Shown here one piece after another: positions 34,050-43,345 of a DNA stretch of 64,000 bases. Source of the stretch: Palsa-661 sp035535015. GTDB taxonomy: Bacteria > Actinomycetota > Acidimicrobiia > Acidimicrobiales > UBA8190. Both the position numbers and the translations under genes were made by a program. The notes beneath the pieces were generated by a model that saw only the letters and a program-made list of their open reading frames with translations, made no database searches and was not told the DNA's origin. Each line of letters opens with the position of its first letter. Position 1 is the stretch's first letter. The stretch covers positions 1 to 64,000 of the forward strand of contig DATLQU010000036.1 of NCBI GenBank assembly GCA_035535015.1. Reading direction: 5' to 3'.

Positions 34050-35509
34050 GACGCCGCCTGGTCGGGATCGGCGGTCGGCAGTTCCACGACGAAGCGGTTC
34101 ACCCCACCGGGACCACTCTCGACCCAGACCCGTCCACCGTGCAGGCGGACGTGTTCGGCCACGAGCGAGAGCCCCAGTCCGGTGCCTTCTGTCGCCCCCC
34201 GCCGGCCCGAGGTCTGTCCCCGATAGAAGCGCTCAAAGATCCGTTCCCGCTCGCCGGCAGCCACCGCCGGTCCGTGGTCGACCACCACCAGCCGGACTCC
34301 TCCGGCCGCGGGTTCGACGGCGAAGCGGGCCACCCCGCCGGCATAGAGGCTGGCGTTCTCGACCAGGTTGGCCACCACCCGCTCGATGCGCCGCTTGTCC
34401 ACCCGCAGCCGGAAGCGGCCCACGGCCGGGTCGATGTCGACGGGAATACGGCCCACTCCGGCGGCGTAGGCCGCCTGCCGGAGCAGCTCTCCCACCTCCA
34501 CCTCGTCGAGCAGAAGCTCGGCCGACCCCGTGTCGACCCGGCTGATCTCGAGCAGTACGTCGACCATCCGTTGGAACCGCCTCATCTCACCGCTCAGGAG
34601 GTCGACGGCGCTGCGGCTGCGGACGGGGAGATGGTCGCGGTGCGACTCGAGCACGCCGAGCGAGGTGGCCAGGGTGGTGAGAGGGGAACGCAGTTCGTGG
34701 CTCACGTCCGACGTGAAGCGGGCCTCGCGTTCGATCCGCTCGAGCAAGGCGTCGGCCATCCGGTTGAACGAAGCGGCCAGGGCGGAGAGGTCGGGATCGT
34801 CGGCCGCCACCAGCCGGACGTGCAGCCGGCCGCCGGCGATCGTCTCGGCCGCCTTCGACACCTCGTCCAGTGGTCGCAGGGCTCGTCCACTGGCCCAACG
34901 GCCGATGACGGCCCCCGCCGCGGTGGTCACCAGGGCGGCACCGGCCAGGGCGAGGGCCAGTATCCGCAACGTCCGGGCCAGCTCGTCGAGGGAGAAGACC
35001 TCGAAGTACGCCGATCCCACGCTCGGGACGGGGACGCCGACGACCATCTCGGGGGACCCGTTCAGCACGAAGTGCTGGCTGGCGGGAACGCCCGAGAGGA
35101 CAAGCGATCGCAGCCCGACGGGGATGGCGTTTTCACCGACCGAGATGGAGGTGGCGTACCACTGGCCCCGCTGCTCGAGCACCGACAACGAGCCGGGCAG
35201 GGTGTCGAGGGAGTCGAGGAGCAGGGTGATGTTCTGGGTAGGTGAACGCAGCGACGAACGGGCCAGGGATGCGTTCACATAGGCCTGGCGCAGGATCGCC
35301 GTCTCGCGTTCGTGGAGGATGAACTGCCGGGCCGTGAAGTAGGTGAGCCCGGCCATGGTGGCCGACAGGGCCAGTGCACCCATCCCGAAGGTGACGGTCA
35401 CCCGGGCCCGCAGTCCCAGCCGTGACCACCGCCGACCCTCCCGGCCATGGCCCTGGTCGACCCTCCGCCGCCGTTCCTCGGCTTCCACGCGCAGACGATC
35501 ACCGCGCAC
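34046..35509 (-). CDS. mtrB: MtrB-like sensor histidine kinase
   Basis: A 487-residue membrane histidine kinase. The first membrane helix (VTFGMGALALSATMAGLTYF, about 38-57) and second (ILALALAGAALVTTAAGAVIG, about 183-203) enclose an external sensor domain of about 125 residues. HAMP follows, then HisKA with phosphoacceptor His271 in SDVSHELRSPLTTL, N-box in RVVANLVENASLYAGG, G1-like VVVDHGPAV and G2 GTGLGLSLVAEH. MtrB in actinobacteria controls cell-wall and division genes through MtrA. GTG start 35509 lies nine bases after the regulator stop. The mtrB name rests on gene order and domain layout rather than on alignment. Confidence 0.85.
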   Translation of the reverse strand: MRGDRLRVEAEERRRRVDQGHGREGRRWSRLGLRARVTVTFGMGALALSATMAGLTYFTARQFILHERETAILRQAYVNASLARSSLRSPTQNITLLLDSLDTLPGSLSVLEQRGQWYATSISVGENAIPVGLRSLVLSGVPASQHFVLNGSPEMVVGVPVPSVGSAYFEVFSLDELARTLRILALALAGAALVTTAAGAVIGRWASGRALRPLDEVSKAAETIAGGRLHVRLVAADDPDLSALAASFNRMADALLERIEREARFTSDVSHELRSPLTTLATSLGVLESHRDHLPVRSRSAVDLLSGEMRRFQRMVDVLLEISRVDTGSAELLLDEVEVGELLRQAAYAAGVGRIPVDIDPAVGRFRLRVDKRRIERVVANLVENASLYAGGVARFAVEPAAGGVRLVVVDHGPAVAAGERERIFERFYRGQTSGRRGATEGTGLGLSLVAEHVRLHGGRVWVESGPGGVNRFVVELPTADPDQAAS

Positions 35510-35518
35510 GGCCGATCC

Positions 35519-36196
35519 TCAGGCCGTCAACTTGTAGCCCATTCCCCGTACGGTGAGGATATGGCGGGGATTGGCGGGGTCCGGCTCGATCTTGGTCCGC
35601 AGCCTGCGGATATGGACGTCGACCAGACGGCCGTCGCCGAAATAGTCGTAGCCCCAGACGCGGTCGAGCAGCTGTTCGCGACTGAGCACCTTGCCCGGAT
35701 TGGCGGCCAGCTCGCAGAGCAGCCGGAACTCGGTCCGGGTGCAGTGCACCTCCTGGCCCGCCCGCTGCACCGTCCCCTCGTCCGGCTTCACCTCGATCTC
35801 GCCGAAGGTGAGGACACTCGGTTCGTCCACCGACCGGGCCCGTCGCAGTAGCGCCCGGATCCGGGCGGCCAGCTCCTTGGCCACGAAGGGCTTGGTCACG
35901 TAGTCGTCGGCGCCCGCTTCGAGCCCGGCCACCACGTCGTGGGTATCGGTGCGGGCGGTGACCATGATCACGGGGACGGCACTCGTCCGGCGCAGCTGCC
36001 GACAACACTCGAAGCCGTCGATCCCCGGCAACATCAGGTCGATCAGGACGACGTCGGCCGGCTGATCGGTGAACCGCTCCAGGGCGGTCTCACCGGACCC
36101 GGCCTCGTCGACCTCGTAGCCCTCGTCCTCGAGGGCCAGGCGCATCGACGCTCGGATGCGCTCGTCGTCTTCGACCAGGAGCAGGCGGGCGGTCAT
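35519..36196 (-). CDS. mtrA: MtrA-like OmpR-family response regulator
   Basis: A 225-residue response regulator. The receiver has acidic Glu9-Asp10-Asp11, phosphoacceptor Asp53 in VVLIDLMLPGIDG, Thr in MVTART and Lys in YVTKPF. The C-terminal winged helix (TRTEFRLLCELAANPGKVLSREQLLDRVWGYDYFGDGRLVDVHI) binds DNA. ATG 36196 (MTARLLLVEDD) is preferred to an ATG five codons upstream. It lies upstream of the kinase, as mtrA does of mtrB. It could also be named for a PhoP-like regulator; the lipoprotein downstream argues for MtrA. Confidence 0.9.
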   Translation of the reverse strand: MTARLLLVEDDERIRASMRLALEDEGYEVDEAGSGETALERFTDQPADVVLIDLMLPGIDGFECCRQLRRTSAVPVIMVTARTDTHDVVAGLEAGADDYVTKPFVAKELAARIRALLRRARSVDEPSVLTFGEIEVKPDEGTVQRAGQEVHCTRTEFRLLCELAANPGKVLSREQLLDRVWGYDYFGDGRLVDVHIRRLRTKIEPDPANPRHILTVRGMGYKLTA

Positions 36197-36266
36197 GAGC
36201 GAGTACAGCACAAGGCACGACCCCCAGCACCAGCGGCGCCCGCTGTGCCCGCGCCGGGTGCCGGGA

Positions 36267-37964
36267 TCAGGCGTTCAGCCAGATCTGCGGTGTCCAGATC
36301 GTCCCCACGATCATGCCGTAGGCCTTGGCGTTGTCGGGTGTCACCGGATTGTTGAAATTCTGGACTTTGCTGTTGGCCACGATGGCCCAGGTGGCCCTGT
36401 CGTTCCAGATGTAGGGAAGGTCCTTGTTGAGCTGTTGGGCGATCTGTTGATAGGCCTTGGCCCGGACGGTGGGGTCGGTCGATTGGCGTCCCTGCTGGAG
36501 CAGCGTCTCGATCTTGGGGTCTTTGTTCTGGGCGAAGTTCGGGTTGATGCTGCCGAAGATCTCGGTCGGGCTCCACCAGAGGTAGTTGAGGTCGGGATCG
36601 ACCGCCGCGAATTGCCGCCACTCCACCGCCTGGAACTTGCCGGCCAGGGCGTCGTTGATCTCGTCGGCCTGCTGGACCTGCTGCAGGGTCACCTGCATCC
36701 CGGCCGTCTGGAACTGCTGCTGCAGGAACTGGGCGGCCTTGATGGACGAGCCGGAGGTCGTGCTGATGAGAGTGAAGGACACGGGGCTGCCCGTCTCCCT
36801 GGCCACCTCGTCGACCAGGGCCTTGGCCCCGCTCGGGTTGTAGGCCGGGTAGCCGCTGTCGGTGGCGTAGTACGGCGACCCGGCCACGAAGGGCTGGTTG
36901 GTGGGGGCGTTCACGCCCTTGTCCACGACCGTCGAGAACTGCTTGGAGTTGACCGACATGGCCATGGCCGTGCGGACCTTGATGTTGTCCATGGGGGCCA
37001 TCGACAGGTTGAGCATCACGAAGTTCATGTCCGGTTCGCCCACCACGTGCTGCGAGTCGTCGACGTAGCCGAAACTGGTGTCGTCGCGGTACTGCAGGAT
37101 CACCTCGGGCACGTCGTTGTGCATGATGTCGATGGTGCCCGCCTTCAGCGCACTCGACCGGGAGTCGGCGTCGACGATGGGCTTGTAGGTGATCTCGTCG
37201 AGGTAGGGCAGTCCGGTCCGCCAGTAGTTGGGGTTCCGCTTGGAGCTGAAGTGGTCGTTGGGCACCCACTTGTCGAAGATGAAGGGGCCGGTGCCCACCG
37301 GGTTCGAGCCCCCGTTCTTGTCGGCGATCATCGAGGGGGCCACGATGTAGCCCCCCTGGCCGCCGATTCCTCCGGTCAGGTAGGTGGGAAAGGGCACCCA
37401 CGGCTGGATGAGATTGATGGTCACCGTGTTGGGGTCGGTCACGGTGATGCCGCCCACCTTCTTGAGCGACGGCGTCAAGGTGATGCCGAGCTCCCCGGTG
37501 AGGAAGTGCTCGATGCTGCCGGCGATGGCCGCCGCGTCGCAGTCGGTGCCGTCGTGGAACTTGACCCCGGGCCGGACCCCGATGGTCCAGACGTCGTAAC
37601 TCTCGTTCGGGGTGACCGACTTGGCCAGGTAGGGCTGGACGCTGCCATCCTCGGCCACGATCGTGAGGGGGTCGAAGACGGTCCGGGCGTAGAGCACGCC
37701 GGTCTCGTCGAAGCGGCCGGTGGCCGGGTCGAAGCCCTGCTCCTCGGCTTCCACACCGAAGGTCAGGCTGCCGCCCTTCTTGGGGGTGGCGCTGGTGATG
37801 CCGTTGCGGCTGCCGCTGGGTTTCGAGGCCCCCGGACTTCCTGAACCCGGGCCGGAACTGCAGGCGGCCAGCAGACCTCCGGCTCCGGTTCCGGCGGCGG
37901 CGACTCCGGCGGCTCCGAGGGCCCCTCGGGCCAGAAACGATCGGCGGTCGATGCGGTCAGGCAC
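36267..37964 (-). CDS. Family 5 extracellular solute-binding lipoprotein (oligopeptide/nickel type), Tat-exported
   Basis: A 565-residue ABC-transporter binding protein. The leader has a twin-arginine motif (DRRSFLARG) followed by GAAGVAAAGTGAGGLLAACSS, so it is probably Tat-exported and lipid-anchored at Cys35. The SBP_bac_5 fold is evident in LTFGVEAEEQGFDPATGRFDETGVLYARTVFDPL and YDVWTIGVRPGVKFHDGTD. GTG 37964 has GGGAGGG upstream. No permease or ATPase gene is adjacent, so it is an orphan binding protein. It precedes the two-component cluster by 70 bp on the same strand and could be co-transcribed, perhaps as a sensor input. Ligand unknown. Confidence 0.9.
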   Translation of the reverse strand: MPDRIDRRSFLARGALGAAGVAAAGTGAGGLLAACSSGPGSGSPGASKPSGSRNGITSATPKKGGSLTFGVEAEEQGFDPATGRFDETGVLYARTVFDPLTIVAEDGSVQPYLAKSVTPNESYDVWTIGVRPGVKFHDGTDCDAAAIAGSIEHFLTGELGITLTPSLKKVGGITVTDPNTVTINLIQPWVPFPTYLTGGIGGQGGYIVAPSMIADKNGGSNPVGTGPFIFDKWVPNDHFSSKRNPNYWRTGLPYLDEITYKPIVDADSRSSALKAGTIDIMHNDVPEVILQYRDDTSFGYVDDSQHVVGEPDMNFVMLNLSMAPMDNIKVRTAMAMSVNSKQFSTVVDKGVNAPTNQPFVAGSPYYATDSGYPAYNPSGAKALVDEVARETGSPVSFTLISTTSGSSIKAAQFLQQQFQTAGMQVTLQQVQQADEINDALAGKFQAVEWRQFAAVDPDLNYLWWSPTEIFGSINPNFAQNKDPKIETLLQQGRQSTDPTVRAKAYQQIAQQLNKDLPYIWNDRATWAIVANSKVQNFNNPVTPDNAKAYGMIVGTIWTPQIWLNA

Positions 37965-38028
37965 TTTCCCTCCCCGTCAGGTGTCCAGGTCCCGGTGCCA
38001 GGGTGGTCTCGCCCTCCACCGCGGGCCG

Positions 38029-38034
38029 AGGATA
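38029..38034 (-). promoter_or_regulatory. Candidate -10 element for the binding-protein gene
   Basis: TATCCT on the minus strand, about 65 bases before the GTG at 37964. It is back to back with the xerC element at 38059. Confidence 0.35.
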
Positions 38035-38058
38035 GCGCCGGAGCGGGGTGGCCACAGG

Positions 38059-38064
38059 TAGCGT
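38059..38064 (+). promoter_or_regulatory. Candidate -10 element for xerC
   Basis: TAGCGT ends six bases before the xerC ATG at 38071, leaving no leader for a ribosome-binding site. Confidence 0.4.
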
Positions 38065-38070
38065 GGTCCG

Positions 38071-39006
38071 ATGGCCTGGAACGTCGAGGCGTTCGCACGG
38101 TCGCTGGCGGGAATGTCGCCGGAAACGGTGCGTGCGTACCGCGGCGACGTCCGGGCGTTCGTGGAGTGGGCCGACCGGGGCGCCGTCGCCGGTCCGGCCG
38201 ATGTGGACCGCCTTGTGCTCCGGCGCTACCTGGCCTACCTGGCCACCCGTCGTCATGCCCGCACCACCATGGCGCGCAAGGCCGCCGCCCTGCGCTGCTA
38301 CTTCTCCTGGGCCACCCGACGCGGCGATGTCGCAGTCGACCCGGCCCGGCGGCTCACCGCCCCGAGCGGCGGAGCACGGTTGCCGCGGGTCCTCGACCGT
38401 TCGGAGCTCGCCGCCATGCTCGACGGCCCGCCACCGGGGCCGACGGCGCCCGGATCAGCGATGGCGACGCCGTCGGCGACCTCCGGTACGCGTTCGGGAC
38501 CCGGTGACGCGGCCACCCGGGCCCGCGACGACGCCGTGCTCGAGTTGCTCTACGGCTGCGGTCTGCGGGTGGCCGAGCTCTGCGGTCTCGATCGGAGCGA
38601 GATCGACCTGGCGGAGAGGATCGTCACCGTCTGGGGTAAGGGCGGACGCCAGCGACGGGTGCCCATGCACGATCTCTGTGCCCGGGCCGTCGGCCGCTGG
38701 CTGGAGGGCGGCCGGCCGGAATTCGCCGGGCCGGGGTCCCCCCCCGAGGCTGTCTTTCTGAACCGTGTCGGCCGTCGGCTGGGACCGCGGGACGTGAGGA
38801 GGCTCCTCGATCGCCGTTCTCCCGTGCCCACCCACCCTCACGCTCTGCGTCATAGCTTCGCCACCCACATGCTCGACGGCGGCGCCGACCTGCGGGTCGT
38901 CCAGGAACTCCTCGGGCACGCCAGTCTCCAGACCACGCAGGTCTACACTCATGTCAGCAAGGAGCGGCTGCTCTCGGTCTACGGAGCGACCCATCCCCGT
39001 GCGTAG
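38071..39006 (+). CDS. xerC: Tyrosine recombinase XerC
   Basis: A 311-residue tyrosine recombinase that resolves chromosome dimers at dif with XerD. The N-terminal SAM-like core-binding domain (about 1-100) and catalytic domain carry the pentad: Arg166 (GCGLRVAELCGL), Lys190 (WGKGGRQRRVPM), His257-Arg260 (PHALRHSFATHML), His283 (LGHASLQTTQ) and nucleophile Tyr292 (VYTHVSKERL). A Pro/Gly/Ser-rich insert (about 120-150) between helices is longer than in typical XerC. It sits before whiG-rpsB, a place often occupied by xerC/dprA genes in actinobacteria, so XerC rather than phage integrase is likely. Confidence 0.92.
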   Translation: MAWNVEAFARSLAGMSPETVRAYRGDVRAFVEWADRGAVAGPADVDRLVLRRYLAYLATRRHARTTMARKAAALRCYFSWATRRGDVAVDPARRLTAPSGGARLPRVLDRSELAAMLDGPPPGPTAPGSAMATPSATSGTRSGPGDAATRARDDAVLELLYGCGLRVAELCGLDRSEIDLAERIVTVWGKGGRQRRVPMHDLCARAVGRWLEGGRPEFAGPGSPPEAVFLNRVGRRLGPRDVRRLLDRRSPVPTHPHALRHSFATHMLDGGADLRVVQELLGHASLQTTQVYTHVSKERLLSVYGATHPRA

Positions 39007-39015
39007 GGAGAGTTG

Positions 39016-39888
39016 GTGACAGAGGACGACGGGTCGACGGCTCGACTGTGGGTCGAGTACAAGCAGAGCGGTGACCGTCGCATCCGCGACCAGCTGATCG
39101 TCCTCTACTCACCGTTGGTCAAGTACGTGGCCGCCCGTGTCGCCGTCGGACTCCCGCAACACGTCGACGGCGCCGACCTGGTCAGCTACGGCGTGATCGG
39201 CCTGATCGACGCCATCGACCGGTATGACCCTGTCCGGCAGGTGAAGTTCGAGACCTATGCCATTCCCCGAATCAGGGGCGCCATCATCGACGAGCTGCGA
39301 GCCATCGACTGGGTGCCGCGGTCGGTGCGGGCCAAGGCCCGGTCGGTCGAACAGGCCTACGCGGCATTGGAGGCGACTCTGCTGCGGACGCCGACCGATG
39401 CCGAGGTGGCGGCCGAGCTCGACATTTCCGAGCAGGACCTTCAGGACATCCTCCGGCAGATCTCCTTCGTCGGGGTGGCCGCTCTCGACGAGGTCTTCCT
39501 CGTGGGCGGCGATCGCAGCGAGCGGACCACTCTGGGTGACACCATCCCCGATGCAGCGGCGGGACCGGTGGCCATGTTCGAGGACAAGGAGTCGAAGGAG
39601 ATCCTCGCCCAGGCCATCATGCAACTCGGTGACCGGGAACGGACCGTGTTGTCTCTGTACTACTACGAAGGTCTGACCCTGGCCGAGATCGGAGAGATCC
39701 TCGGTGTGACCGAGAGCCGGGTCTGTCAGATCCACACCAAGGCGGTTCTGCAACTCCGGGCCCGGATGAGTGACCGGACCACCCCCGAGGGAACCGATCC
39801 ACCGGCCCGAGGTCGTTCCGGCGGTGGTCGCCGTAGCACCCCGCAGACCCAACCGGCCCCCGAGGGCGTGGCCAGCCGTACCGGCTGA
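39016..39888 (+). CDS. whiG: FliA/WhiG-family RNA polymerase sigma factor
   Basis: An alternative sigma factor of about 290 residues with region 2 (LVKYVAARVAVGLPQHVDGADLVSYGVIGLIDAIDRYD), region 3 (IIDELRAIDWVPRSVRAKAR) and region 4 (LGDRERTVLSLYYYEGLTLAEIGEILGVTESRVCQIHTKA). A basic Ser/Pro tail follows. In streptomycetes WhiG triggers sporulation and in flagellates FliA drives late motility genes; neither set is in this window. It lies ten bases after xerC. GTG 39016 is preferred because AGGGAGAG precedes it; TTG 39013 is also possible. Position beside rpsB matches the streptomycete order. Confidence 0.9.
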   Translation: MTEDDGSTARLWVEYKQSGDRRIRDQLIVLYSPLVKYVAARVAVGLPQHVDGADLVSYGVIGLIDAIDRYDPVRQVKFETYAIPRIRGAIIDELRAIDWVPRSVRAKARSVEQAYAALEATLLRTPTDAEVAAELDISEQDLQDILRQISFVGVAALDEVFLVGGDRSERTTLGDTIPDAAAGPVAMFEDKESKEILAQAIMQLGDRERTVLSLYYYEGLTLAEIGEILGVTESRVCQIHTKAVLQLRARMSDRTTPEGTDPPARGRSGGGRRSTPQTQPAPEGVASRTG

Positions 39889-39964
39889 GCGACGCCGGAC
39901 CGGTGACGGCCCCGGTGGCCCGACCGGCCGGACCTCGCCCGTGAAGGGCCCGACACAGGTCGGG

Positions 39965-39970
39965 TAGGAT
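39965..39970 (+). promoter_or_regulatory. Candidate -10 element of the rpsB operon
   Basis: TAGGAT lies about 125 bases before rpsB in the 205-bp gap after whiG; no strong -35 is present. It would give a leader that includes the hairpin at 40041. Confidence 0.35.
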
Positions 39971-40040
39971 AGGTCGCTCCCCGCCACCCGGTGGGGGAGG
40001 TCACGTACACACCAAGCACCCGGGCGCGTCCAACGGTCGT

Positions 40041-40054
40041 CCCCCTCGCGGGGG
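40041..40054 (+). promoter_or_regulatory. Leader hairpin upstream of rpsB
   Basis: CCCCC and GGGGG pair across a TCGC tetraloop about 40 bases before rpsB. It could be part of an autoregulatory leader, as S2 represses its own operon in other bacteria. The other bases of the gap show nothing I recognise. Confidence 0.35.
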
Positions 40055-40093
40055 CGCAGCGCCGGGGAAGGACAACCGATGGAAGGAGAAGCC

Positions 40094-41173
<1,080 letters not shown>

Positions 41174-41178
41174 GCGTC

Positions 41179-41973
41179 ATGGTCACCGTCTCCGCCAAAG
41201 ATGTGCAGACCCTGCGCCGGGCCACCGGGGCCGGCATGCTCGACTGCAAACGCGCCCTCGAGGAGAACGACGGCGACATGGAAGCGGCCAAGCAATGGCT
41301 CCGGGAAAAGGGATTGGCCGGGGCGGCCAAGCGGTCCGATCGGGAAGCGACGCAAGGCGCGGTCGCCATCGGCGACGCCGGTCGGACCGTGGCCATCGTC
41401 GAGTTGCGCTGTGAGACCGACTTCGTGGCCATGTCCGAGGCCTTCGTCTCACTGGCCAAGGAGCTGGCTCAGGACGTCGCCAGCAAAGGGGAGTCGGCCG
41501 CCGAGGATCGCACTGGTGACATCGACGAGCTGAAGACGACGCTGAAGGAGAACATCTCTCTTGGTCGCGTGGTCCGCTTCGAGCTGGGTGATGACAGCAC
41601 GCTCGGTACCTATCTGCACATGCAGTCGGGCCGCGGAGTGAATGCCGTTCTGGTGGAGATGCGCTCGGGCACCGACGAGCTGGCGCACGACGTGGCCGTG
41701 CACATCGCCTTCGCCCGGCCCATCTATCTCCGTCGGGAGGAGGTGCCCGAAGCCGAGGTGGCCGCCGAACGGGCCACGGTGGAGGCGATCTCCCGGAATG
41801 AGGGGAAGCCCGAGGCGGCGCTACCCAAGGTGGTGGACGGCCGAATGAACGGCTGGTTCAAAGAACGGTGCCTGCTCGAACAGCCGTACGCCAAGGACGA
41901 GAAGCGCACCATCGCCGACCTGATCGGGGGGGCCGAGATCGTGCGCTTCGCCCAGGTCATCGTCGGCGGTTAG
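41179..41973 (+). CDS. tsf: Translation elongation factor Ts
   Basis: A 264-residue EF-Ts, nucleotide-exchange factor for EF-Tu. The N-terminal UBA-like domain has VQTLRRATGAGMLDCKRALEE and GDMEAAKQWLREKG; the core includes TQGAVAIGDAG, IVELRCETDFVAMSEAF with the conserved TDFV, and HIAFARPIYL. The protein ends after GGAEIVRFAQVIVGG. ATG 41179 is five bases after the rpsB stop. Length is close to the usual 270-280. Confidence 0.96.
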   Translation: MVTVSAKDVQTLRRATGAGMLDCKRALEENDGDMEAAKQWLREKGLAGAAKRSDREATQGAVAIGDAGRTVAIVELRCETDFVAMSEAFVSLAKELAQDVASKGESAAEDRTGDIDELKTTLKENISLGRVVRFELGDDSTLGTYLHMQSGRGVNAVLVEMRSGTDELAHDVAVHIAFARPIYLRREEVPEAEVAAERATVEAISRNEGKPEAALPKVVDGRMNGWFKERCLLEQPYAKDEKRTIADLIGGAEIVRFAQVIVGG

Positions 41974-41988
41974 GGCTCCAGGCGCGCG

Positions 41989-42741
41989 GTGACAGATTCT
42001 GGCGGACAGGTGTCGAGCAGCACGAAGGTCCGTCGCCGCGTGGTGCTCAAGATGTCCGGTGAGGCTCTGGCCTCCTCGGCCTCCGACGAGACCATCGATG
42101 CTCTGGTGGTGGAGCGGCTGGCCCTCGAGATCGCCACCGCCCGGGAGGAGCTCGACCTCGAGCTGGCCATCGTGGTGGGCGGGGGCAACATCTGGCGGGG
42201 GACGACGGGGACCGGCCAGGGTATGGACAGGACGACGTCGGACACCATGGGCATGCTGGCCACCGTGATCAACGCCCTCGCCCTGCAGGATGCGGTGGAG
42301 CGGCTCGGACCACCCACACGCGTTCTGTCCGCCGTGCACATGGCCGAGGTGGCTGAGCCTTACATCCGGCGCCGGGCCATCCGGCATCTGGAGAAGGGCC
42401 GGGTGGTGATCTTCGCCGCCGGGATGGGCAACCCCTATTTCACCACCGACACCTCGGCCGCTCTGCGGGCCGCCGAGATCGAGGCGGTGATGTTGCTGAA
42501 GGGCACCCACTCGGGGGTCGACGGGGTCTACAACGCCGACCCCAAGCTCGATCCCGGCGCCGTGCGTTACGACAAGCTCGAATTCATGGACGTGGTCAAC
42601 CAGGACCTCCGGGTCATGGACCTGACCGCCATCACCTTCTGCAAGGACAACGGTCTCCCTGTCCTGGTCTTCGACCTGATGGGACCGGGGAATCTCCGTC
42701 GTGCGCTCGCCGGCGACGAGATCGGTACGCTGATCCAGTGA
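41989..42741 (+). CDS. pyrH: UMP kinase
   Basis: A 250-residue amino-acid-kinase-fold UMP kinase converting UMP to UDP. Motifs: RVVLKMSGEALA, VVGGGNIWRGTTG, MDRTTSDTMGMLATVINALALQDA, and AEIEAVMLLKGTHSGVDGVYNADPKLDP. GTG 41989 is taken as start; GTG 42010 would remove a poorly conserved seven residues. It follows tsf by 15 bp and overlaps frr (TGATG). Confidence 0.95.
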   Translation: MTDSGGQVSSSTKVRRRVVLKMSGEALASSASDETIDALVVERLALEIATAREELDLELAIVVGGGNIWRGTTGTGQGMDRTTSDTMGMLATVINALALQDAVERLGPPTRVLSAVHMAEVAEPYIRRRAIRHLEKGRVVIFAAGMGNPYFTTDTSAALRAAEIEAVMLLKGTHSGVDGVYNADPKLDPGAVRYDKLEFMDVVNQDLRVMDLTAITFCKDNGLPVLVFDLMGPGNLRRALAGDEIGTLIQ

Positions 42742-43310
42742 TGGACGACGATTTGTCCCTGGTGGTCGTGGCCGACGCCCGTGATCGGATGGAGAAGGCG
42801 GTGAGCCACACCCAGACGGAGTTCGGAGGGGTCCGGACCGGGAGAGCCACGTCCGGGCTGGTCGAGCACATGCGGGTGGACATCTACGGCGCCGAGGTGG
42901 AGCTCCGCCAGGTGGCCGGCCTGAGCGTCCCCGAGGCGCGGATGCTCGTGATCTCCCCCTACGACAAGTCCACCCTGGCCTCGATCGAGAAGGCCATCCA
43001 GGCATCGGACCTGGGGATCACGCCCTCGAATGACGGGGCGGTGATCAGGCTGGCCTTTCCTCCGCTCACCGAGGAACGCCGCAAAGACCTGGTCAAGGTG
43101 GTTCGGCACAAGGCGGAAGAAGGTCGGGTGGCCATACGGAATCTCCGTCGGGCGGCGCGTCACGAGCTCGAAGCCCTCGAGCGCGACGGCGACCTCTCGT
43201 CGGACGACCTCGAGCGGGTCGAACGCGATCTCGAAAAGCTCACGCAAGAAATGGTGGCGGCCGTCGACAAGCTCCTTTCCCACAAGGAGCAGGAGCTGCT
43301 CGAGATCTGA
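42741..43310 (+). CDS. frr: Ribosome recycling factor
   Basis: A 189-residue RRF, which splits post-termination ribosomes with EF-G. It shows RDRMEKAVSHTQTEFGGVRTGRATSGLVEHMRV, YDKSTLASIEKAIQASDLGITPSNDG, and PLTEERRKDLVKVVRHKAEEGRVAIRNLRR. ATG 42741 overlaps the pyrH stop. About 35 bp follow before cdsA. Confidence 0.96.
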   Translation: MDDDLSLVVVADARDRMEKAVSHTQTEFGGVRTGRATSGLVEHMRVDIYGAEVELRQVAGLSVPEARMLVISPYDKSTLASIEKAIQASDLGITPSNDGAVIRLAFPPLTEERRKDLVKVVRHKAEEGRVAIRNLRRAARHELEALERDGDLSSDDLERVERDLEKLTQEMVAAVDKLLSHKEQELLEI

Positions 43311-43345
43311 CCCAGCCGGGCCCGTGTGGCCGGTCAGGAGGCGAT

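Noticed and set aside
39016..39888. Flagellar or sporulation cluster
   Set aside because: Only the sigma factor is seen; no flagellar or whi genes in 64 kb. Its place next to rpsB is conserved irrespective of motility.
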